Source: a virus. From it: 64,000 nt of DNA. The stretch is from the IMG/VR virus record IMGVR_UViG_3300034137_000024, positions 1 through 64,000 of that record. The stretch is one strand, 5' to 3'. Below are positions 7,557 through 15,260 of this stretch, piece by piece; the first letter of the stretch is position 1; every line of letters starts with the position of its first letter. Position numbers and translations under genes: made by a program. The notes beneath the pieces were generated by a model. It did not search any database. It saw only the letters and a program-made list of their open reading frames with translations, and had not been told where the DNA came from.

Positions 7557-7564
7557 GTCACGAC
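7557..7564 (-). promoter_or_regulatory. GTCGTGAC box heading the 7.5-3.8 kb unit
   Basis: Minus strand: GTCGTGACAGCAGG, 46 bp before the start at 7511 and 26 bp after a terminator. An AT palindrome (CTATATATAG) lies between terminator and box. Confidence 0.6.
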
Positions 7565-7589
7565 TTCGCCTCTATATATAGAAGGCAAC

Positions 7590-7609
7590 AAAAAGCCCCT
7601 CAGCGGGGC
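7590..7609 (-). terminator. Intrinsic terminator
   Basis: Minus strand GCCCC-GCTGA-GGGGC followed by TTTTT. It contains the stop codon of the 39-residue gene just upstream. Confidence 0.8.
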
Positions 7610-7719
7610 GATTCGATCACGGTGCGCGGCCGTCGATACGACGTCGGGGGCGGGATGACAAAGCCAGCCAGGCACAGAGCACCCAGCAGAGCGATGCAGT
7701 TTGCTGCGAATCGTTTCAT
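7600..7719 (-). CDS. 39-residue membrane or exported peptide
   Basis: ATG at 7719 gives a basic start, one hydrophobic helix ('CIALLGALCLAGFVIPPP') and a short basic tail. Its stop falls in the terminator loop. The start overlaps the upstream stop as ATGA. Confidence 0.5.
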   Translation of the reverse strand: MKRFAANCIALLGALCLAGFVIPPPTSYRRPRTVIESPR

Positions 7720-7859
7720 AGGGCGCGCTTCCAACGGATGCGGGTGTAATAGCCAGCGCGGCTCGAGCACCGCGCAGGGAGCGAGAGCCGGCGGCGCACC
7801 GTCCCGCTGTTCGCCCAGACCAGATGGGACTGGGCAACGCACAAGACCTGATACCTCAT
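7716..7859 (-). CDS. 47-residue basic peptide
   Basis: MRYQVLCVAQSHLVW-type start with a very basic C-terminus (RRRLS, RIRWKRAL). ATGA overlaps on both sides are the main support. No family recognised. Confidence 0.45.
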   Translation of the reverse strand: MRYQVLCVAQSHLVWANSGTVRRRLSLPARCSSRAGYYTRIRWKRAL

Positions 7860-7954
7860 GGCCCCTCCATTGCGCGGCAGATCACCATTGCGCAAAGCGC
7901 CGCCAGAAAGCACCCCACGACCGGGTGCAGGCCAAGGAATTCGAGGACGGTCAT
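7856..7954 (-). CDS. 32-residue membrane peptide
   Basis: One hydrophobic helix ('PVVGCFLAALCAMVIC') after MTVLEFLGLH. ATGA overlap with the genes on either side. Together with its neighbours it forms a chain of five tiny, mostly membrane, proteins. Confidence 0.5.
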   Translation of the reverse strand: MTVLEFLGLHPVVGCFLAALCAMVICRAMEGP

Positions 7955-8250
7955 GGCTTCACTCCGGCTGGCGTGTCGGGGCAGCTGGTGACGATATGGC
8001 GTTGATCCCCACCCTCAAACGAGACGTGGAACACGCATCCGGACAGCAGCAGGACAGCAGCCAGCGCGCCGGCCAGCAGCACGGCGATGCGTAGCGACCA
8101 CAGCGCCTGCGTCGTCAGAATCAGTGCGACCAGGAACACGCCGCGCAGGATCACCAGGAATTGCAGCAGCAGAACGATCGGCGCCAATATCCCGCGCACC
8201 AACCAAGCCGCACCGATCGCCGCAATCAGGCGAAGATGATTCAGGGTCAC
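7951..8250 (-). CDS. Membrane protein with lipobox-like end
   Basis: 99 residues from a GTG start overlapping the previous stop (GTGA). Two or three hydrophobic helices ('IAAIGAAWLVRG', 'APIVLLLQFLVILRGVFLVALIL', 'IAVLLAGALAAVLLLSGC') are followed by a short polar tail with one more cysteine. The LLLSGC stretch looks like a lipobox but is internal, so lipidation is doubtful. Confidence 0.55.
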   Translation of the reverse strand: MTLNHLRLIAAIGAAWLVRGILAPIVLLLQFLVILRGVFLVALILTTQALWSLRIAVLLAGALAAVLLLSGCVFHVSFEGGDQRHIVTSCPDTPAGVKP

Positions 8251-8378
8251 GATTCGGCAGCCTTGAGACGACGCCCCAGACGACGCCACGCGATCACGGC
8301 CAATACGACCCAGATCAGCGCGGTGAGGATTTGGAACGCCATGTTGTGGCGGGAACCGGAGCCCAGAGGAAGGACCAT
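8247..8378 (-). CDS. Small membrane protein, start uncertain
   Basis: The frame is open from 8597, but its upstream part overlaps the next gene and crosses a GTCGTGAC box. Usable ATGs are at 8378 (43 residues) and 8342 (31 residues). Either includes the helix 'ILTALIWVVLAVIAW' and a basic tail. A non-ATG start further up would add a second helix ('TTLVLTGFMVLP'). Confidence 0.45.
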   Translation of the reverse strand: MVLPLGSGSRHNMAFQILTALIWVVLAVIAWRRLGRRLKAAES

Positions 8379-8517
8379 AAAGCCCGTCAGAACAAGCGTG
8401 GTGCGCTCGTCGCCGATGAACCGGAGAAAGCTGTAGAGGGCGGATTTCAGGAAGGCAAACAAGGGAAATGGACCGGGGAAAGCCGGGAGCCGCCCGACGC
8501 GGTAACCAATGTTTGGC

Positions 8518-8525
8518 GTCACGAC
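8518..8525 (-). promoter_or_regulatory. GTCGTGAC box before the tiny-membrane-protein chain
   Basis: Minus strand GTCGTGACGCCAAAC, just after the stop of the 129-residue gene at 8554. The same extension (GACGCCA) is found at the baseplate box near 43750. Confidence 0.5.
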
Positions 8526-8553
8526 CGGCAGGGGGTGAAGCGGAAGGTGTTGA

Positions 8554-8943
8554 TCAGCTTGCGAGGGCGTGCGCGGCCAGAGGGATATCGGCGTCACGGC
8601 GTGCGCGCACCAGCTGGTGGACGCGGAAGGTCAGATGTTCAGCAGCGTGCGGCCCCTTATGAGTCCGCACCTGCGAAATGTAGTCGTGCCGTAAGGCCTT
8701 GTTGGGTATGTGATCAAGCACGAACAACGGCTCTACAGCATCCATCAAGGTCTTGAACGCAGCCACAGCCTCGGGGCCGCGCTTGTTCAACCGCTGCTCA
8801 ATCGCCTCGATCCGTTTTACGTGATGCCGTTTAAGCATCCACACGGCCTCGCACTGGGCGCGCCATTCTTCGGAGGTCGATAGCACCGTACGCCCATCGT
8901 GCAGAGTGACGGACTGAGGTGCCCAAGAGCAGCAGTTAGACAT
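8554..8943 (-). CDS. Phage protein of unknown function (DUF7696-like N-terminus)
   Basis: 129 residues. 'TSEEWRAQCEAVWMLKRH' resembles the short DUF7696-type phage proteins; the rest is helical and His/Arg-rich. TGATG overlap with the AntA gene stop suggests coupled translation with that regulator. Confidence 0.55.
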   Translation of the reverse strand: MSNCCSWAPQSVTLHDGRTVLSTSEEWRAQCEAVWMLKRHHVKRIEAIEQRLNKRGPEAVAAFKTLMDAVEPLFVLDHIPNKALRHDYISQVRTHKGPHAAEHLTFRVHQLVRARRDADIPLAAHALAS

Positions 8944-9965
8944 CAGGACGCCTCAGCAGCCCGAGGAAACAGAGCGCTTAGAGGAATCATCACAGCCTTC
9001 GATTTGGCGCCGCCGAACGACTTGGTCACGTCGGTGCGGGTAGAGCCAGGAACAGTTATGAGGAACTGCCGCAAGCCCTGTCTATCGCCGTACAGCTTCT
9101 CGGCAGCAGTTTGCAGGAACGGCACGCCGGTGCCGAACAAGACCATCTTGCCCTCCAGCAAAATACCCTGCGATTTCAGTGTATTCAGCGCCGCGTGTTG
9201 CGTGCGTACTTCCACGTCATTGACCGGGGCCACGGCTACGCGCAGGACTTCACGCAGTTGCGTTTCGGTGCCCTGATGCGAGACACAAAGGTCGAGCAAC
9301 GAGTCCAGCGCTACCCGCGTTCTGTCATCGGGAGGCGGCAAGGCTTTCGGGGCGCGAGGCTTCGGAGGTTTGACGGCGCGGAACAGCTTACCGGTCAGGC
9401 GCTGGGCCTGTTCCAAATGGTAAGCCAAAGCAATGTCACGCTGAGCAATGACGGCCTCAGCATTGCGGATGTCTTCGATTGCAGGCGCAACAGGCGCAGG
9501 CGGTGCATTGAGGAACAACTCGCGGGCGTACTTTTCGCAATCGATGAAGTAACGTCGGGCCTGCTTGCCCCGGGCGTTGCGCTCCACCATGGATAGCTCT
9601 TTCGCCATGCCCAACGTCAACGCGAACTCTTTGGATGGGCGTCCGCCCTTCCCTGTCGGCGCGACGTTGTGGGTCACGTAGTCGATACCCTCCTCGAAGT
9701 CGAACTGCTCGATGCGCTGCTTGATCCAGGTGGCGAAGTGGTCACCGTTCTCCAGGAACGTATGGAGCGAACGTGCGTCGGTGGTTGGGACCAGGTCCTC
9801 ACCTACGGATCGCGTCGCGACCTCGAATAGGTCATCTTGCATTACAAATTCCCCTTTCCTGTTTGGTGCTTCGGGTATTGGTTGCGCAGTCCCGGCGGTG
9901 GCGTCGCCGGTTGCGGTGAGCTCGACAGTTGGCGCTGTCGGCTCGGTACCTTTGGTTACGGTCAT
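8943..9965 (-). CDS. AntA-type regulator with primase-like C-terminal domain
   Basis: 340 residues from the ATG at 9965; the longer frame runs through the structured leader. Residues ~57-148 are an AntA/AntB antirepressor domain ('LVPTTDARSLHTFLENGDHFATWI', 'GGRPSKEFALTLGMAKELSMVERN', 'ARRYFIDCEK'). A Pro-rich linker follows. Residues ~212-335 match the C-terminus of the primase-helicase at 22.6 kb: 'LFGTGVP.L' against 'VFGTSVP.L', and 'FGGAKSKAVMIPL' against 'FNGAKSKTVMVPL'. AntA proteins normally relieve repression by protein contact; the extra domain suggests DNA binding, perhaps at the repeats 1.5 kb away. Confidence 0.85.
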   Translation of the reverse strand: MTVTKGTEPTAPTVELTATGDATAGTAQPIPEAPNRKGEFVMQDDLFEVATRSVGEDLVPTTDARSLHTFLENGDHFATWIKQRIEQFDFEEGIDYVTHNVAPTGKGGRPSKEFALTLGMAKELSMVERNARGKQARRYFIDCEKYARELFLNAPPAPVAPAIEDIRNAEAVIAQRDIALAYHLEQAQRLTGKLFRAVKPPKPRAPKALPPPDDRTRVALDSLLDLCVSHQGTETQLREVLRVAVAPVNDVEVRTQHAALNTLKSQGILLEGKMVLFGTGVPFLQTAAEKLYGDRQGLRQFLITVPGSTRTDVTKSFGGAKSKAVMIPLSALFPRAAEAS

Positions 9966-9977
9966 TTTTGGATTCCC

Positions 9978-10050
9978 AAAAAAAAAGTCCAGCGCAGTGA
10001 TCGGGCGCCAACCCCCGACTCGATGAAGAGTCGCTGACCACTGTCTGGAC
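9978..10050 (-). ncRNA. Structured leader / attenuator before the AntA gene
   Basis: On the minus strand an outer stem GTCCAG/CTGGAC stacks on CAGTG/CACTG and encloses a perfect hairpin CGACTC-TTCATC-GAGTCG and a GC-rich segment. Nine U follow (9978-9986), 13 bases before the AntA start. This is an intrinsic terminator inside the leader. Position and layout recall the C4/CI-type antisense RNAs that control antirepressor genes in P1/P7 and P4; sequence identity to those was not established. Confidence 0.55.
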
Positions 10051-10361
10051 CTTGACAAGTTTATCGGAGTTGGCAAGGTAAATGTACAGCATCGTCGCAC
10101 CAAAAGGGAACCACGACGGTTACTGCCAGTTACTCTATTTCCGTTTCCGATAGCCCTGCCCTTTTTGACCTCACGACCCGCCCAAACCATTGGTTCTGAG
10201 CCCTATTGGCGCCCTAAAACACACACCTACACACAACACCCCAGTAAATACGGGGCCTGTAGGCGTTTCGTAACCAGACTAATAGTCTGGAGACGCATTT
10301 CCGGGCGCGAAAATTGGCCCCCAGAGCCGACCAAACCAGACCGATCGGGTGGGGGGTTCTT
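10051..10361. promoter_or_regulatory. Upstream region of the AntA leader with a 17-bp palindrome
   Basis: No gene supported. At 10274-10290 is the perfect palindrome CCAGACTA-A-TAGTCTGG, a likely operator. At 10119-10135 is GGTTACTGCCAGTTACT, related to the GTTACC elements. A GTCGTGAG near-match to the late box lies at 10171-10178, minus strand. The AntA transcript probably starts here. Confidence 0.5.
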
Positions 10362-10790
10362 TCATGCAGATTGTGACGACTGGGACCGCTCGGCCGCTGG
10401 AAGCTCACTCGCCACAAACAGCGAGGGAAATTCAGGGGAGGGTGATGGGTTAGCCAAGCAACGAATGCCGGCATCGATCATCACTCCACCCGAACGGCCT
10501 GCTGCATTGCGCTTGCGGACCTTCACACCGCAGGTGCAAACAGATGACACGTCGGAGGCCTGAGCCTTCGCGCCGCAGTTGGTGCAGAGATACTCGCAAT
10601 CCACATCGCTCTCACTGATCGGGCGCGACACGATGCGGCCGAAACAGCATCGGCAAACGTGCGGCTCAAGGTGCCAGCGGTGGGATGGCGGGGCCTGAAT
10701 CGGCGGCACCAACGTCAGGTGAGCGGCAGCCCCCCTTTTTTTAGCTGACGGGGCAACATCTTTACGGTCGGATATCAGGCGTACAGACAC
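10362..10790 (-). CDS. Zinc-ribbon protein, possible regulator
   Basis: 142 residues with a GTG start overlapping the upstream stop (TAGTG). Cysteine pairs CRCC, CTNC and CTC in the middle third form a zinc ribbon. The C-terminus is Ser/Pro-rich and disordered. It is paired with another zinc protein and lies between the candidate origin and the AntA leader, so a regulatory role is likely but unproven. Confidence 0.55.
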   Translation of the reverse strand: MSVRLISDRKDVAPSAKKRGAAAHLTLVPPIQAPPSHRWHLEPHVCRCCFGRIVSRPISESDVDCEYLCTNCGAKAQASDVSSVCTCGVKVRKRNAAGRSGGVMIDAGIRCLANPSPSPEFPSLFVASELPAAERSQSSQSA

Positions 10791-11329
10791 TAGAACAACT
10801 CTCCTTGGATTGGCACGGACATAGCGGGTGGAGGTCCAGCGTTGAATCCAAAGAAGACCTGCCGATGGCTATCCCGTAGGGCAGCAACCATCAGTTCCTC
10901 CAGGGAAACGGAGTGCTCTCGTTTGATGCGGTCAATCTGGTCGCCGTTCCTGAATCGGATTGTGCGCAGGGCCACGTCGGGGTGGAGCTTGGGCGGGCGC
11001 CCTTTGGCATTTTTGCCTATGAGGAATTCCCGCTCACGATTCCAGCAACTGACGCAGATGTCCCCTCGCACAAGCCGCATACCGGTCCGGTGGCAGCGCG
11101 AACAGATGCCCGATCCTTTGAGCGTTGAGACATGGAACGTCTCGAAACCAGCGTGCCGAGCCCCGAACGGGCAGTTGCGACATTTTGCCAGGCGCTCAGG
11201 AGGCGTCCGGCCGTTGGCTTCGAGCCACATGCCTTTACAGGCATCCACCCGTAGCGTTGCCTTGTGCCGTTCACAGCTGAACATTTGCACGTCCGGCAAC
11301 TCTGGGATGGTGAAGTATTCCAATCTCAC
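10790..11329 (-). CDS. Zinc-finger protein next to the candidate origin
   Basis: 179 residues, GTG start. Conserved-looking opening 'EYFTIPELPDVQMFSCERHKATL', a cluster CKGMW...CRNC, then 'CSRCHRTGMRLVRGDICVSCWNRE' (two CxxC knuckles) and 'GRNAKGRPP'-like basic stretch ('GKNAKGRPPKL'). This combination occurs in conserved proteins of temperate phages; I cannot give a function. It is the first gene left of the repeat array, transcribed away from it. Confidence 0.6.
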   Translation of the reverse strand: MRLEYFTIPELPDVQMFSCERHKATLRVDACKGMWLEANGRTPPERLAKCRNCPFGARHAGFETFHVSTLKGSGICSRCHRTGMRLVRGDICVSCWNREREFLIGKNAKGRPPKLHPDVALRTIRFRNGDQIDRIKREHSVSLEELMVAALRDSHRQVFFGFNAGPPPAMSVPIQGELF

Positions 11330-12209
11330 TCCAATACTGAAATTCCGGCTACTGCCATTAATTTTATCTATTAATTGACGTCAGAAAAGTCCTTTTTGTA
11401 ATTTGTGACCATGTTATTTATCAATCAAGGCACCGTAGACGATAGCTGGCCAATTGATGCGGCCAAACGAACAGCGAGCGGTGACCACATTCAGAAATAG
11501 TTACCCCCAAGTTACCTCTTGGTTACCTATCAAAATAGGCCTACAGCCCTTTATATATCTATACAAGACAAGATTTATATATATAGAGGTAACTAAGGTA
11601 ACCAGAAATACATATATCTGTATAAAGAGGTACAAAAAGCGTCCTTTGCCAAGAGGGAGATATGGGTGTCTCTCTCTATATAACTGTAGGTGTTTCCGGG
11701 TTACCGGTTACCTTTGGTCATTTTTGGGCATCGCTCTTAGAGCCTCTAAGGCCGTAGCGGTAACTCGACCCGTTACCGCAGGGTTACCGGTCAGTAACCG
11801 ATACCACGAACCCCAGTGTTTCCGGGGGTTTCAGGGCATCGACCCCCGGTTACCGGCAAAAGGTAACTCCAGCGGTAACCGGCTACTCGGTAACCTCCGG
11901 AAAACCACGCGCTGCAAGGCTCCCAGCCGTTTCAAGCCCTCGTTACCCGGTAACCATCACCCCCCCGAACAGCCCGTCACCGCCTCGTCGTTACCCACCT
12001 TCGCAGGGCCATCCACAGCCATCGCGGCCAGTTACCCATGCGCGGTTACTTCTGGCGATTGCGCGGGGCGCAGCACCCAAGCCAGGGGAGGGTACGGGAG
12101 GGGCGCCGCGCCGATTGCTGGCATAGGAGGGGGTACGGGGGAGGTGCCCGCGTCACGCGGCCTCGGACCGCGTCGGTGGCGATCGCCCATAAATAAATGA
12201 TTATTTATA
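11330..12209. repeat. GTTACC/GGTAAC repeat array, candidate replication origin
   Basis: Noncoding spacer between divergent operons. Between ~11499 and 12036 there are 18 copies of GTTACC or its complement, where about 0.3 would be expected. Some form palindromes: GGTAAC-TCGACCC-GTTACC at 11759, and head-to-tail pairs at 11700 and 11942. AT-rich stretches (TTATATATCTATAC, ATTTATATATATAG, ATACATATATCTG) at 11550-11630 could melt. Iterons beside an AT-rich element are the classical origin plan. A 248-residue frame across it is rejected. A centromere or a regulator array are alternatives. Confidence 0.6.
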
Positions 12210-12239
12210 TTGCTCAAATTTGATTAACGGTCTTAGAAT
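12210..12239 (+). promoter_or_regulatory. Operator/promoter of early operon A
   Basis: TTGCTCAAATTTGATTAA at 12210-12227, with a possible -35 TTGCTC and -10 TAGAAT (12234-12239) 18 bp apart. One of the 18-bp elements also found at 17.1, 29.1 and 32.6 kb. Confidence 0.6.
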
Positions 12240-12286
12240 CCACCGGGACGAAAGGGTAATCATAATCAACGCAGGGCCGCCACCTC

Positions 12287-12724
12287 ATGACCACAAGACC
12301 GATGACCGAGAAGCAAACCCGCCTGATGCAGGTGATTCACCACCAGGCTGAGTATGGAAACGACACCACCTACGGAATAGGCAAGCACCAGCCAATCAAG
12401 ACGTACACGGAGGTCTTGAACCTTGAACGACGCGGACTGGTGACCGTTGTTGCCCGGGGCGACAGATGCGTAACGCTACGCCCCGCGCCGAAAGACCTGC
12501 CACCGGCTGATTGCCCCCGCTTCGCTGCCGCTTGGACGGTCGACGAATGCGCCGAATGCCTGCCCGGAATGCTTGATACAGACACCTACCAACAACTCTG
12601 GGCACACGTTCCGGCCGAAGGCGCCTCGCCAAAGCTTGAGGCGGTCTGGGCTAAGCTCGCCCCGCCAATTCAGCACCACATTCTGGACTGCTGGCGCAGG
12701 GAATTCGGGAATGACGATATCTGA
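12287..12724 (+). CDS. Phage early protein, possible winged helix
   Basis: 145 residues, first gene of the early operon. The N-terminus ('MTEKQTRLMQVIHHQ...EVLNLERRGLVTVV') reads like a winged helix with a final strand pair. The C-terminal half is acidic, with two close cysteines (CAEC). The gene overlaps the next by 14 bp. No family recognised. Confidence 0.6.
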   Translation: MTTRPMTEKQTRLMQVIHHQAEYGNDTTYGIGKHQPIKTYTEVLNLERRGLVTVVARGDRCVTLRPAPKDLPPADCPRFAAAWTVDECAECLPGMLDTDTYQQLWAHVPAEGASPKLEAVWAKLAPPIQHHILDCWRREFGNDDI

Positions 12725-12914
12725 AGATGCTGCTCCGATGCCCACCTATAAAGAGTGGATGGCTCAAGCGGCAAACGCGGGCCAAGATTTGGTGGCCGCC
12801 GACCTCGCATATACCGCTCTTATAAACGGAATGACCGCGACCCAGCGTCGCATGCTGGTTCAAAACCAACAACTAGCGAGGAATAGTCGTGATGAAAACC
12901 AAAAGCCAGATTGA
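12711..12914 (+). CDS. Small helical phage protein
   Basis: 67 residues from the ATG at 12711, preceded by AGGGA inside the previous gene. Ala-rich helices, 'YKEWMAQAANAGQDLVAADLAY'. Unknown function. The longer frame upstream is a shadow of the preceding gene. Confidence 0.55.
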   Translation: MTISEDAAPMPTYKEWMAQAANAGQDLVAADLAYTALINGMTATQRRMLVQNQQLARNSRDENQKPD

Positions 12915-13158
12915 AGATATTGAGAACAGCCTGCAAACTCTGGCCCGCTATAAAGCCAAGGTCACCGCGCATATGCAGAATGCCGAGAAAGCATCATATG
13001 CCGCCGCGCACTTTTCACAACGCGCCCAGCACTACAACAAGTTGGTCGCCGAATTGGAACTGCAACTAACAATCGGTCCTGCACTTATGCAAATTGCCAC
13101 CTCGAAGTCGGACGAATCCGTTAAGCCTACAGACCTGCCAGAAGCATCCGCAGATTGA
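12892..13158 (+). CDS. Small coiled-coil phage protein
   Basis: 88 residues; GAGGAA ribosome site, ATG at 12892 (GTG at 12889 possible). 'IEDIENSLQTLARYKAKVTAHMQNAEKASYAA' is a heptad-like helix, probably a coiled coil. Unknown function. Confidence 0.6.
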   Translation: MKTKSQIEDIENSLQTLARYKAKVTAHMQNAEKASYAAAHFSQRAQHYNKLVAELELQLTIGPALMQIATSKSDESVKPTDLPEASAD

Positions 13159-13170
13159 AGTGAGACAGAC

Positions 13171-13380
13171 ATGCCCGCCACATTGAACATCGGAATCGAA
13201 AGCCCGCCGGAGGGTGCTACCACCGAGCAGGCACTGGATTGGTACCGCCAAATGGCCGATATGAACATGACCGCCGCCGCCGCTGCCGCACTGGCGGCGC
13301 GTCAATACCTGCGCAAGATGCACGAATTACAAGCCCGAGCCGAACCCGAACCCCTACAGCGCATCCGCACGCTGCAATGA
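13171..13380 (+). CDS. Small phage protein
   Basis: 69 residues, Ala-rich helical middle ('MTAAAAAALAARQYLRKMHELQ'). Weak ribosome site. Follows its neighbour by 12 bp and is probably co-transcribed. Confidence 0.5.
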   Translation: MPATLNIGIESPPEGATTEQALDWYRQMADMNMTAAAAAALAARQYLRKMHELQARAEPEPLQRIRTLQ

Positions 13381-13387
13381 TTCACCC

Positions 13388-13411
13388 GGCCGCGTTCCCT
13401 TGAGCGCGGCC
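13388..13411 (+). terminator. GC hairpin between early genes
   Basis: GGCCGCG / CGCGGCC with a 10-base loop and no U-run. It could pause or partly terminate transcription, or protect the mRNA 3' end. Confidence 0.45.
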
Positions 13412-13457
13412 ACGCTCCACCAACGCCACGTTAAACCTGAAAGGAGAGTCCCCCCCG

Positions 13458-13823
13458 ATGAGCATCAACGCTGATCATCGCAAGCTATTGGAGTTTGTAG
13501 CCCGAGCCATGGGCATCGAGATCGAGATAGTCCCGATCGCCAACGGCCCCGACATGGTGGTCGCCAAGTACCCGGAAACGGAGCAGCACCCAACCGATGG
13601 CTACCATTGGAATCCGATCGAAGACGACGGCGACTGCGCCCGGATTGAGGCCAAGCTGGGCCTGTTGCTGAGTTGGGAGGAACGCTGCGTGCGTTCGGGA
13701 CAGCCCGACATTACCGGTATGCACGCCGAATGGTTCGCCAACCACGGGGAGGATCGCAACGCAGCCCGTCGCTTGGCCTCCGTTCGCGCCGCAGCCGTTG
13801 CCGGCATGGGGGTGGATTCGTGA
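13458..13823 (+). CDS. Phage ABA-sandwich-domain protein
   Basis: 121 residues after GAAAGGAGAG. 'HRKLLEFVARAMGI', 'YHWNPIEDDGDCARIEAKLGL' and a C-terminal 'ARRLASVRAAAVAGM' match the small ABA-sandwich phage proteins, in which WNPLxDDGDALRLAVKL is the hallmark. The role is unknown; they are typical of temperate-phage early regions. Overlaps the next gene as GTGA. Confidence 0.75.
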   Translation: MSINADHRKLLEFVARAMGIEIEIVPIANGPDMVVAKYPETEQHPTDGYHWNPIEDDGDCARIEAKLGLLLSWEERCVRSGQPDITGMHAEWFANHGEDRNAARRLASVRAAAVAGMGVDS

Positions 13824-14317
13824 ATATCGAAGAAGGCCTGCTGGTCGCCCAACTTAAAGCCATCGCAGAGAAGGCCACCCCGGGCAGATGGTGGATAATA
13901 GACAACCACGGCAGCACCATGGTGGCGTGGGCCGAAAACAAGATTCACATCGTATTCAAAACCAGCGAGACAATGGGTGCCGCAGCTCGTCGCGAGGAAA
14001 CCGGCAACCTCTCCCATTGGCCCAATGACTGGGATGCTTCTTATATAGCTATGGCCAACCCAGCCAACCTGCTGGCCATCATCAAGATGCTGGAGGATGC
14101 AACTGATCGCGTCGTGTCGACAGACGCTTTACTTGCCCAAATCAAGCGATGGTACTCCCAGCTGGAACAGGCCAACGAAGCCCAGCAATACCGGCTGGAT
14201 CAAGCCGAAATCCTGCTGCGCGCATTGATGAGCAACGACGACGCGACCATCACCGACGCCCTGCGAAAAGCTGAGGCCTTCCTCAACCCGGTCACCGTCG
14301 CCGGGGTGGCTGCATGA
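13820..14317 (+). CDS. Ead/Ea22-like protein
   Basis: 165 residues with GTG start. 'LKAIAEKATPGRWWII', 'YIAMANPANLLAIIKMLE' and a helical, coiled-coil-like tail match the Ead/Ea22 family found in lambdoid early regions, of unknown biochemical role. Coupled on both sides by GTGA and ATGA overlaps. Confidence 0.75.
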   Translation: MNIEEGLLVAQLKAIAEKATPGRWWIIDNHGSTMVAWAENKIHIVFKTSETMGAAARREETGNLSHWPNDWDASYIAMANPANLLAIIKMLEDATDRVVSTDALLAQIKRWYSQLEQANEAQQYRLDQAEILLRALMSNDDATITDALRKAEAFLNPVTVAGVAA

Positions 14318-15075
14318 TCGAGAACGAATACAGCCGCGAAGACCTGGACCGGGTCATCCGCAAGATTAAGCACTGCCTCGCCCTGTCCACCAGCAGCAAC
14401 GAACACGAATCCGCAGCTGCCATGCGCCAGGCCAAAAAGCTGATGGACAAGTACCGTCTCACTGAAATGGAAGTCGAGATGAGCGACGTCGGCCACACGT
14501 TCGGCGCCGTGGCCAAGACCCGCCTCAAGCATTGGGAATCGGACCTCGCGCAGGTCGTTTCGGACGTTTTCGATTGCCGCGCCATTCAGTACCAAGACGT
14601 GTATGCCGGCCGGAAGCGAGTGCGGATGATGTTCACAGGCGTATCGCCCGCCCAAGACATTGCGGTCTATGCCTTCGACACCCTGCACACGAAACTCACC
14701 CATGACCGCCGCCTGTTCGTTGGGGGACTGCGGCCGGACAAACGTCGCCGCGACGGGCCACAGGTGCGGGGTGACCACTTCGCCCGGGCGTGGATTTGGG
14801 CGGTTGCCGACAAGCTACGGGCGTTGGTGCCGCAGGCCGAAGACGACATCGATGCGAGCGGCGAACGTGCCCTGATGGTCGTTCGCCAGCGCGGCACCGA
14901 GCTGATAGACGCATACCTCAACCAAGTGGGCAACTTGACCTCCATCACTTACCCGAAGCGCAAGGCCAATGACGATGACCTGCGGCGCGGGTTCGCTGCA
15001 GGGCGCAAGGCTGAGGTCAACCACGGAGTGACAACCGCCGGTACCGGGCCAGCCCAGATTGCGGGTGGCCTATGA
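14314..15075 (+). CDS. DUF2786-domain protein
   Basis: 253 residues. The N-terminal ~45 residues ('DLDRVIRKIKHCLALSTSSNEHESAAAMRQAKKLMDKYRL' in outline) are the DUF2786 domain. A ~170-residue C-terminal domain with many Arg/Asp and a final 'RRGFAAGRKAEVN' follows, as in other phage DUF2786 proteins. Function not established. ATGA overlap with the Ead gene. Confidence 0.8.
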   Translation: MIENEYSREDLDRVIRKIKHCLALSTSSNEHESAAAMRQAKKLMDKYRLTEMEVEMSDVGHTFGAVAKTRLKHWESDLAQVVSDVFDCRAIQYQDVYAGRKRVRMMFTGVSPAQDIAVYAFDTLHTKLTHDRRLFVGGLRPDKRRRDGPQVRGDHFARAWIWAVADKLRALVPQAEDDIDASGERALMVVRQRGTELIDAYLNQVGNLTSITYPKRKANDDDLRRGFAAGRKAEVNHGVTTAGTGPAQIAGGL

Positions 15076-15260
15076 GCAGCGTCGCAATAGGCGCTCCGTG
15101 CGCTATCCCTTTCCTCTCGGGCTGTCCGACCGAGGAAGTCTATGTGTTCCCCTGCGAGCCAGAACCCGCCCTCGAGCACGTCGGCCTGCGCTGCACCCAA
15201 TGCGGAATGACAGTCAGCGCAACCCGAGCAAAAAAGGAAGCCACCGATGCCCAACTTTGA
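15072..15260 (+). CDS. Small zinc-knuckle protein
   Basis: 62 residues with 'LRCTQCGM' near the C-terminus and two more cysteines earlier. ATGA overlap with the DUF2786 gene; its end overlaps the next start by 14 bp. Unknown function. Confidence 0.55.
   Translation: MSSVAIGAPCAIPFLSGCPTEEVYVFPCEPEPALEHVGLRCTQCGMTVSATRAKKEATDAQL

Noticed and set aside
10214-10474. 86-residue minus frame upstream of AntA
   Set aside because: Overlaps a convincing zinc-protein gene and a palindromic operator; no start signal. It may contain translated fragments of a leader element but not a supported gene.
11454-12200. 248-residue plus-strand frame across the repeat array
   Set aside because: No ribosome site, erratic composition, and it is made of the GTTACC repeats and AT stretches read through. 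The repeats occur in both orientations, so the frame is incidental.
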